Assembly: GCA_029935695.1 (NCBI GenBank)
Contig: JAOZJV010000303.1
Coordinates: 1-5,032, forward strand
Direction of reading: 5' to 3'
Length of the DNA stretch: 5,032 nucleotides
Source of the DNA: Candidatus Krumholzibacteriia bacterium
GTDB lineage: Bacteria; Krumholzibacteriota; Krumholzibacteriia; LZORAL124-64-63
Below are positions 1-4,548 of this stretch, in pieces; position 1 is the stretch's first letter, and each line of letters begins with the position of its first letter. Position numbers and translations under genes: made by a program. The notes below the pieces were generated by a model that ran no database searches, was not told where the DNA came from, and saw only the letters and a program-made list of their open reading frames with translations.

Positions 1-162
1 TTGTTGCCTTACCGTATTGTGATGACCTACGCCTACATCAACCCCGTGATCGCGGTGTTGTTGGGCTGGTTGGTTCTGGGTGAGGAAGTGACAGGCTGGA
101 CCATGGGAGGAACGGCTTTGGTGGTGGCCGGAGTGGCGGGAATATTCAATAACCGGGATTGA
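1..162 (+). CDS. EamA/DMT-family transporter, C-terminal fragment
   Basis: This is the last 53 codons of an inner-membrane transporter; the 5' part lies beyond the left edge, and the frame is open from base 1 to a TGA at 160-162. The visible residues contain 'TYAYINPVIAVLLGWLVLGEE', a signature of the second EamA repeat in drug/metabolite transporters of the YedA/RhaT-like group: a Tyr-x-Asn-Pro turn entering a membrane helix, then a Gly-Glu-Glu loop. A final hydrophobic helix rich in Gly, Val and Ala (about residues 36-48) follows, with a short polar tail ending FNNRD. The family exports small metabolites or drugs by proton exchange or facilitated transport; the substrate cannot be predicted from this fragment. 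Its stop lies 6 nt from the stop of the convergent minus-strand gene. Family assignment is fairly secure, specificity unknown. Confidence 0.85.
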   Translation: MLPYRIVMTYAYINPVIAVLLGWLVLGEEVTGWTMGGTALVVAGVAGIFNNRD

Positions 163-168
163 TGCCCT

Positions 169-1179
169 TCAGCGAAACATGATCTTGATTGATTCCAGTG
201 CCAGTTGCTGTGTTGCCACCGTGCAACCGTCATTATCAAGTGTCACCTCGCCGGATCCTTCCCATAAATCCAGATCCGCCAGACAGCAAACCATATTCAC
301 AAAACCTAAGGAAATGGTGAATCCCTGGGGCCCGGCAACTGAAGCGGTGTTGTTGCTGAAATCAGAATTTTCAATATAAACATCGCAGGCCTGGTCCATG
401 GCCAGGGCGCCTCCCTGAGATGCTGAATTGCCGATGAATGAGCAATCCAGAATAACACCATCTTCAAGATAAATGGCGCCTCCGTTGCTTCCGGCGGTGT
501 TTCCTTCGAACCGGGAATTATTTATTGAGATATTTGAACCCCCTAAAACAGCACCACCAGCATTGGAGGCATGGTTACCACTGAAAAAGCAATCCTGGAT
601 CAACAGATTACCATGGCCATTTTTAGTAATGGCACTGCCCATCATTCCCGAATTGTTCAGGAATTCGCATTGGTAAAAGGCCACATTGGCATTGTTTGAA
701 ATCCAAAACATCGAAATGGAGTTGCTGTTGTTTCGCACTCGGCATCGGCGAAATTCCGCATCAGAATGAAAGATTGTTATGCCCCAGGGAGCTTCCATTT
801 GAAAATTTTCAAAATGGCAGTCATTGATGAAAACAGTGCCGATCATGACAGCCATAGTGGGAAAATTTCCGCCAGAGAAGGTCAGGCCTTCCAGGTGGGC
901 CTGGGTCGGTGGACCAACCTGAAAACTGGCGACTTCCAGAATGACCGATCCAGGGTCATCGACATCACCAATCAAAGTCAAATCTTTGTTGAGGGAAAAA
1001 GGGCCAGGATATGCACCCGCGGAAATGAGAATGGTATCACCATCAAGGGCTGCATCCATGGCAGTACAAACGGAATCGAAATCTGCTGGAACATGCCAGG
1101 TTGTGGCCCAGGCTGGTGCGGCGGAAAAGATGATCAGGAGAATTGGCAATGGCAGTTTTTTTATCCCAGGAATATTCAT
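169..1179 (-). CDS. Secreted right-handed parallel beta-helix protein
   Basis: A 336-aa exported protein of unknown specific function. Residues 1-25 form a signal peptide: a Lys-containing n-region, a hydrophobic core 'LPILLIIFSAAP', and a likely cut after AWA. Residues 26-60 (WHVPADF, DGDTILISAGAY) are the usual N-terminal cap of pectin-lyase-fold proteins that start with a 'days/time'-type coil. Seven coils of 24-26 residues then repeat a [C/S]-x-[F/V]-x-x-N pattern from about residue 119 to 277, with GGA turns at 208, 233 and 256 like those of polymorphic outer-membrane proteins. The tail (residues 295-336) has a Cys pair, 'DNDGC' and a closing 'IKIMFR'. No catalytic pectinase residues are evident, so an adhesive or structural surface role is more likely than an enzyme. 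The ATG at 1179 is preferred over an in-frame GTG at 1221: it has a G-rich ribosome site (1184-1190) and begins directly at the signal peptide. It lies 20 nt after the methyltransferase gene, probably in the same operon. Confidence 0.85.
   Translation of the reverse strand: MNIPGIKKLPLPILLIIFSAAPAWATTWHVPADFDSVCTAMDAALDGDTILISAGAYPGPFSLNKDLTLIGDVDDPGSVILEVASFQVGPPTQAHLEGLTFSGGNFPTMAVMIGTVFINDCHFENFQMEAPWGITIFHSDAEFRRCRVRNNSNSISMFWISNNANVAFYQCEFLNNSGMMGSAITKNGHGNLLIQDCFFSGNHASNAGGAVLGGSNISINNSRFEGNTAGSNGGAIYLEDGVILDCSFIGNSASQGGALAMDQACDVYIENSDFSNNTASVAGPQGFTISLGFVNMVCCLADLDLWEGSGEVTLDNDGCTVATQQLALESIKIMFR
349..825 (-). repeat. Seven-coil beta-helix repeat inside the secreted protein
   Basis: Protein-level repeat covering residues 119-277 of the beta-helix protein. 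Each unit contains an octamer such as NDCHFENF, RRCRVRNN, YQCEFLNN, QDCFFSGN, NNSRFEGN, LDCSFIGN or ENSDFSNN. The key position is C121, C146, C171, C197, S222, C246 and S272, spaced 25, 25, 26, 25, 24 and 26 residues apart. This period fits one turn of a right-handed parallel beta-helix. The aromatic or aliphatic residue two positions later and the Asn five positions later also stack. The units are too divergent at DNA level to be a recent expansion. Confidence 0.8.
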
Positions 1180-1183
1180 GATG

Positions 1184-1190
1184 TCCCCCC
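1184..1190 (-). promoter_or_regulatory. Ribosome binding site for the beta-helix gene
   Basis: On the minus strand GGGGGGA precedes the ATG at 1179 with 4 nt between. It is an imperfect, G-rich Shine-Dalgarno sequence. It lies in the 20-nt gap after the methyltransferase stop codon and supports the ATG over the GTG at 1221, which would sit inside the upstream gene. Confidence 0.55.
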
Positions 1191-1199
1191 AAAGTTGAA

Positions 1200-2420
1200 T
1201 CAGGCTCTGGCAAATATACACTTGAGATAAGCACCTTCCGGAAAACCAACCGGATGGTCCATGGCATGGGTGGTTTTCTCCATCACTTTCAACGGCCGGC
1301 CCGCCATACCAGCCGCTCGATTCACCGCTTCAAAAAACATCTCGGCAGGAACCCGCGCCGAACATGATGCCGCCACCAGTATACCATTTTTCTCCAGAAC
1401 TTTCAGACCCAGTTTTGCCAGCCTTTCATAGGCCTTGATGGCGCCGGGAACATCCACCAGCTTTTTTGCAAATGAAGGCGGGTCGAGGATGACGACACCG
1501 TATTTTTTGCCCTCACCAGCCAATTTCTGCAGGGCGGCGAAGGCATCATCGCAAATGAGAAAATGCGGTGTCCTGGCGATGTTTGCATTCTGCTTGTTCA
1601 AATCAAAATTATTCAATGAAGCATCCAGGGCGGGCCTGCTCAGATCAAGACTGGTTACGTTTTTGGCACCACAGCTTGCGGCATAAAGCGAAAAGCCACC
1701 CGTGTAGGAAAAAACGTTCAATACTTTTTTCCCTGGGGATATTTTACCTACTCTGGCCCGGTTATCCCTTTGATCCAGAAAGAATCCGGTCTTTTGACCA
1801 ATGATCGGCTCGGCTTCAAATTTGAGTCCGTTTTCCAGGAAGACCACCGGGCCAGTCAATTCAGGTCCGAAAATTACGCACCCTTTTTTGAGATGGTCAG
1901 GGCACGCAGCAGCTGCGGCCACGGTTCTGCTGATCCGCAGGACAATGCGCTGGGGCTCCACAAGTTCGCAGAAAGTTTCCACCAAATGGTCCAGATGGGG
2001 CATCCAGGCCACCGTGTCGAGTTTGAAAACCAGGGTATTGTCGTACCGGTCCACCACCAATCCAGGAAGACCGTCATTTTCACCACTGACAAGACGGTAA
2101 CCGGTGGTCTTTGGATCATGAATCAGCGAGGATCTTATGGCGAAAATGGTCTTGAGTTTTTCTTTCAACCATTGGTCGTCAAGATCCACCGGCTTGCCAC
2201 GATGCAGGACTCTAATTTTGATGGGAGATTCAGGATCAAACAAACCGATCCCGACAAATTTTCGTTTCTGATCGAACAAGATGGCCAGGTCCCCCGGCTG
2301 GCCTTTTTTGTTCTGTTTCAAGATGCCTTTGTCGAAAATCCAGGGATGACCTTTTTTGATAATACGCACCACGGGTGCTGTCAGTTGAACTGAAATGTTT
2401 TCCCTGGAATTTAAACTCAT
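1200..2420 (-). CDS. rlmI: RlmI-family 23S rRNA (cytosine-C5) methyltransferase
   Basis: A 406-aa cytosolic SAM-dependent methyltransferase. E. coli RlmI (about 396 aa) makes m5C1962 in 23S rRNA, and this protein is full length for the family. Residues about 12-75 form the N-terminal PUA RNA-binding domain, with the family signature 'KKGHPWIFDKGIL' (22-34). A central domain follows, and the Rossmann-fold catalytic domain begins near residue 185. Visible motifs are 'GQKTGFFLDQRDNR' (208-221), SAM-binding motif I 'VLNVFSYTGGFSLYAA' (233-248), acidic D259 after strand 2, motif IV 'DPPSF' (313-317), and motif VI 'ASCS' with candidate nucleophile C353. The end keeps 'DHP...FPEGAYLK' (388-400) as in RlmI. 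Cys151, 173, 181, 250, 290 and 401 are additional. The ATG at 2420 has an AGGT ribosome site 6 nt upstream. The exact target base is inferred from the family; an RlmI paralogue with another C5 target is possible. Confidence 0.9.
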   Translation of the reverse strand: MSLNSRENISVQLTAPVVRIIKKGHPWIFDKGILKQNKKGQPGDLAILFDQKRKFVGIGLFDPESPIKIRVLHRGKPVDLDDQWLKEKLKTIFAIRSSLIHDPKTTGYRLVSGENDGLPGLVVDRYDNTLVFKLDTVAWMPHLDHLVETFCELVEPQRIVLRISRTVAAAAACPDHLKKGCVIFGPELTGPVVFLENGLKFEAEPIIGQKTGFFLDQRDNRARVGKISPGKKVLNVFSYTGGFSLYAASCGAKNVTSLDLSRPALDASLNNFDLNKQNANIARTPHFLICDDAFAALQKLAGEGKKYGVVILDPPSFAKKLVDVPGAIKAYERLAKLGLKVLEKNGILVAASCSARVPAEMFFEAVNRAAGMAGRPLKVMEKTTHAMDHPVGFPEGAYLKCIFARA

Positions 2421-2432
2421 TGATTGACCTGA

Positions 2433-2537
2433 TTATTCCTGGATGAGCTGTAGGTTCCCTGATCTTCGCAGCACGTTACCACAGGCCCAGACCGATTGTC
2501 CAGGGCCAGCCAGGCAAAGAATCAGTACAAGACACAC
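2433..2537 (-). CDS. Possible 34-codon hydrophobic micro-ORF filling the intergenic gap
   Basis: A GTG-initiated frame overlaps the end of the 209-aa barrel gene by 16 nt and stops (TAA, 2433-2435) 12 nt before the methyltransferase ATG. The product would begin MCLVLILCLAGPGQSVWACG, which looks like a short hydrophobic signal or membrane segment, and end NLQLIQE. Against it: the start is GTG with only a weak GGG upstream, the frame is simply the continuation of a longer open frame running antisense-independent through the barrel gene, and no family is recognised. It could be a translational bridge that keeps ribosomes moving across the 101-nt gap, or chance. Confidence 0.15.
   Translation of the reverse strand: MCLVLILCLAGPGQSVWACGNVLRRSGNLQLIQE
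2484..2507 (-). other. GC-rich RNA hairpin in the 101-nt intergenic gap
   Basis: In the minus-strand transcript GGCCC pairs with GGGCC, and the inner GGAC pairs with GUCU (one G-U). This leaves a single bulged U and a five-base loop AAUCG. The 9-bp stem stands between the barrel gene stop (2522) and the methyltransferase start (2420). No U-run follows it, so it is not a typical intrinsic terminator. It could be a 3'-end stabiliser, a weak attenuator, or chance in GC-rich sequence. Nothing else recognisable is in the gap apart from the methyltransferase ribosome site at its left end. Confidence 0.3.
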
Positions 2538-3151
2538 AGGCCCAATCGAACGGTGCGTGAATTGAGACTGAAATTTTTCGATTCTAAATTGTATCTTGAA
2601 GAATTTCGCGTGCTGTATACAAAATTGAAACCATACTCGCCGTGAAGACTGACGTTCGGAAGAACAAAGTACTCCACTCCCACAATGGCCGAAACTCCAA
2701 AATCCCAACTCCGGGTTATGAGGAGTGTCTCTAGTTCCATTTCGCCCTCGGGATTATATGTGAATTGATCCTGCTCTTCATAATAAATACCAACCATAGG
2801 GCCAATGCCCCAATATGAACGGGCATTCTGATTCAATGATCCAAGAAATAACTTTTGCACGACAACATCCAGAGAATACAGACGATCTTCAGTTTCAGAC
2901 CAAGACAGGTCATTTCTGTATTGAACCGATGAATAGTGATGGACCATGGGACTAAGGCCCACTCGCCACCCTCGGTGTTCACTGGAAAGCCTTTTCCAGG
3001 AAATCATGGACCCGGAAAAGGAGCTCAACTGGAAATCATTGTCCACTTGAAATTCCAAACCGGACCGGGGAGTTTCGATAGGCCCCATCTCAGCTTTGAG
3101 CTCTGGGGCCAGCAGCATGGAACAAAGCAACATGATAAGTACGACCAACAT
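2522..3151 (-). CDS. Outer-membrane beta-barrel protein, paralogue of the preceding gene's C-terminal domain
   Basis: A 209-aa exported protein with no named function. Residues 1-20 are a hydrophobic signal peptide ending 'PELKA', likely cut before E21. Its n-region unusually lacks Lys or Arg. The mature part alternates polar and hydrophobic/aromatic residues in strand-sized blocks (for example 'GWRVGLSPMVHHYSS', 'YWGIGPMVGIYYEE', 'NVSLHGEYGFNFVY', 'RTVRLGLCVLY'). It ends in a strand with a C-terminal Tyr, as expected for a BAM-inserted small barrel of about 8-10 strands. Residues 32-67 and 155-205 align by eye with residues 183-218 and 279-334 of the 338-aa protein encoded just upstream. The start at 3151 has AGGAAAGG 8 nt upstream; no ATG, GTG or TTG lies between it and the in-frame TGA at 3176-3178. 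The spacing of 24 nt from the previous stop indicates co-transcription. Confidence 0.8.
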   Translation of the reverse strand: MLVVLIMLLCSMLLAPELKAEMGPIETPRSGLEFQVDNDFQLSSFSGSMISWKRLSSEHRGWRVGLSPMVHHYSSVQYRNDLSWSETEDRLYSLDVVVQKLFLGSLNQNARSYWGIGPMVGIYYEEQDQFTYNPEGEMELETLLITRSWDFGVSAIVGVEYFVLPNVSLHGEYGFNFVYSTRNSSRYNLESKNFSLNSRTVRLGLCVLY

Positions 3152-3175
3152 TTCAACAGCCTTTCCTATTCCTGA

Positions 3176-4192
3176 TCAAAGTCCAGCAGTGAGACCGATA
3201 GTGACCCCATCGCCATATAAGGATGTATTGAACAAACCCTCGGTAACTGAATGGTCATCCCAGACGAACAGATCTTCATACCCATGACTCAAGGCTAATC
3301 CAGTCTCCGCAAAAATACTGAAAGTACTGTTCAGGGAGTATTCCCAGCCAAGATTCAGAAGCATTTCATACTGCATGCCCGCCTCAAAAAATTCATCTTT
3401 GTAGTGCACCCGCACACCCCCGGCTGTAAACAAACCACTTTTTTGTTCCGCAGAAAAACGGTAAAGATACTGAGCCAGAACCTGCACTTCGTACTTATTA
3501 AAGCCACTGGAATCACCAAGGCCCATCAATCCATTCAGATCAATCCCCAGGCGCATTCCGTGCTTCTGGTTGAACATCCGCCGCCAGACAATCCCCAAAT
3601 TCCGGTACCCTTGCAAATTTGCCAGATCGAGAATCCTGAACTCCAGGAAACTCCGGCGTTGAGAGTTCTGATACCGGTCGTCATCCCAGACAAAGCCATC
3701 CCCGAAAGGAAAAACCGTGGCCGTCAAACCAATGGTGGGCAGCGATTGATCACCACCCATTTCCGGAATAAAAACTGAATTGATGACAAATCGAGGCTGC
3801 CTGAAAGACAGAAATGGCAATGGATAAATCAGAGCGTAGCCATTGTTCATGGACACGGATCTGGCCAGCAGAACGTTAACCCCAATTTCAAAGGGTCCCC
3901 ACAGTTGCAATCGGGCAGCTAAACCGGCGTGCCGGTTAATATTTTCAAATGAATCACGATAAAGCCCCATGTTGAATTCCAGGGCAGTTCTGCTTCCCCG
4001 GTCAAAGGTCCAGTGAAAGCCAAGACCAGGATTGAAACTGTTGGGCTCCTCAATATAATCATCACCGAAATGGTGAGAAAAGCCCATGACATTGACACCC
4101 ACCTGTGCACTGGCCGGAGCACTTGTCAACCCCATGAAGCAGATTAGAGATACAACCAGAACCCACCGAAAGCGGGCAAAATATACCGGCAT
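3176..4192 (-). CDS. Two-domain outer-membrane protein: PagP-like barrel fused to a second beta-barrel domain
   Basis: A 338-aa exported protein. Residues 1-29 are a signal peptide (RFRW n-region, hydrophobic core, cut after ASA29). Residues 31 to about 148 resemble PagP and PagP-like hypothetical proteins, with 'GFSHHFG' (37-43), 'NPGLGFHW' (54-61), 'GLYRDSF' (76-82) and 'YPLPFLSF' (123-130) followed by 'FIPEMGG' (141-147). PagP is an outer-membrane phospholipid:lipid A palmitoyltransferase of about 160 mature residues using His, Asp and Ser; H40 or H41 with D80 and S81 fall at the matching places. Residues 182-338 form a further beta-rich domain related to the next gene product. The final residue is Leu rather than the usual aromatic. 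ATG at 4192 overlaps the arsC-family stop by one base (TGATG) and has GGAAG 7 nt upstream; an in-frame TTG at 4195 is too close to that site. Enzymatic activity is inferred only; a non-catalytic PagP-like barrel is the main alternative. Confidence 0.82.
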   Translation of the reverse strand: MPVYFARFRWVLVVSLICFMGLTSAPASAQVGVNVMGFSHHFGDDYIEEPNSFNPGLGFHWTFDRGSRTALEFNMGLYRDSFENINRHAGLAARLQLWGPFEIGVNVLLARSVSMNNGYALIYPLPFLSFRQPRFVINSVFIPEMGGDQSLPTIGLTATVFPFGDGFVWDDDRYQNSQRRSFLEFRILDLANLQGYRNLGIVWRRMFNQKHGMRLGIDLNGLMGLGDSSGFNKYEVQVLAQYLYRFSAEQKSGLFTAGGVRVHYKDEFFEAGMQYEMLLNLGWEYSLNSTFSIFAETGLALSHGYEDLFVWDDHSVTEGLFNTSLYGDGVTIGLTAGL

Positions 4193-4548
4193 CAAAATAC
4201 TTCCAGAATACGCTCCGTGGGCCGACCGATGCGGGCCTTCTGGCCCTTCACAACGATGGGACGTTCAATAAGGATAGGATTGTCGGCCATGATTTTGAAC
4301 CACTGGCCAGGTTCACGAACATCATCTTTTGAAAGACCCAACTCCTTGAATACCTTTTCTTTTGTGCGCATGAATTCAAGAGGATGCAGATCAAGGGCTC
4401 TGGCCAGCCCTTCAACTTCACAGGAAGTAAGGGAAGTTTCCAGATACAGCACTTCCTGGAATTCGACACCTTTTTCCTGAAGAAGCTTAACTGCTGCCCG
4501 ACTTTTGGAGCACCGGGGATTATGATAAATCACTACGTTGTCACTCAT
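4192..4548 (-). CDS. arsC: ArsC-family (YfgD-type) glutaredoxin-dependent arsenate reductase-like protein
   Basis: A 118-aa cytosolic protein with the thioredoxin-like ArsC fold, matching the length of E. coli YfgD (about 119 aa). It begins 'VVIYHNPRCSKSR' (5-17), placing the catalytic Cys at C13 at the N-end of helix 1. The arginines that bind oxyanion in ArsC are present: R61 in 'EFMRTKE', R96 in 'ERPIVV' and R109 in 'RIGRP'. ArsC enzymes reduce arsenate to arsenite through a Cys-arsenate adduct resolved by glutaredoxin. No arsR, arsB or acr3 is adjacent in the window, so a general thiol-redox role is at least as likely as arsenic resistance, and the gene symbol is by family only. Cys43 is the only other Cys. 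The ATG at 4548 has AAGGGA 4 nt upstream and overlaps the preceding stop by 8 nt. Its own stop overlaps the next ATG by one base, indicating tight translational coupling. Confidence 0.9.
   Translation of the reverse strand: MSDNVVIYHNPRCSKSRAAVKLLQEKGVEFQEVLYLETSLTSCEVEGLARALDLHPLEFMRTKEKVFKELGLSKDDVREPGQWFKIMADNPILIERPIVVKGQKARIGRPTERILEVF
4200..4204 (-). promoter_or_regulatory. Ribosome binding site deciding the PagP-like gene start
   Basis: GGAAG on the minus strand lies within the last codons of the arsC-family gene, 7 nt before the ATG at 4192 but only 4 nt before the in-frame TTG at 4195. The spacing and the TGATG stop/start overlap favour ATG as the start. Confidence 0.5.

Noticed and set aside
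1180..1221. GTG start at 1221 for the beta-helix protein
   Set aside because: It would add 14 residues ahead of an otherwise normal signal peptide and overlap the methyltransferase gene, without a good ribosome site.
766..1230. 154-codon plus-strand open frame opposite the beta-helix gene
   Set aside because: It lies fully antisense to a gene with a clear signal peptide and repeat structure. Its translation has no recognisable domain, and it reads through the gene boundary.
1770..2393. 207-codon plus-strand open frame opposite rlmI
   Set aside because: It is antisense to a strongly recognised methyltransferase, and its translation shows no motif. It is a codon-structure shadow.
2421..2521. 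Promoter for rlmI in the intergenic gap
   Set aside because: I found no pair of -35 and -10-like boxes with suitable spacing on the minus strand; the A/T-rich part beside the start codon is too close to serve as a -10.
2433..2708. 91-codon minus-strand frame starting at an ATG inside the 209-aa barrel gene
   Set aside because: Most of it overlaps the barrel gene in another frame and looks non-coding. Only its last 34 codons are worth mentioning and are listed separately at low confidence.
3122..3151. Lipoprotein signal in the 209-aa barrel protein (Cys10 in LLCS)
   Set aside because: The Cys sits mid-core, is not preceded by a lipobox ending in Ala or Gly, and hydrophobic residues continue after it. 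An ordinary signal peptide cut after Ala20 fits better.
3404..3778. 124-codon plus-strand open frame opposite the PagP-like gene
   Set aside because: It is antisense to a well supported exported protein and is Pro/Gln-rich without any family resemblance.
4192..4548. Arsenic-resistance operon
   Set aside because: Only the ArsC-family gene is present. Neighbours are ribosome and envelope genes, with no ArsR-, ArsB- or Acr3-like sequence in the window.
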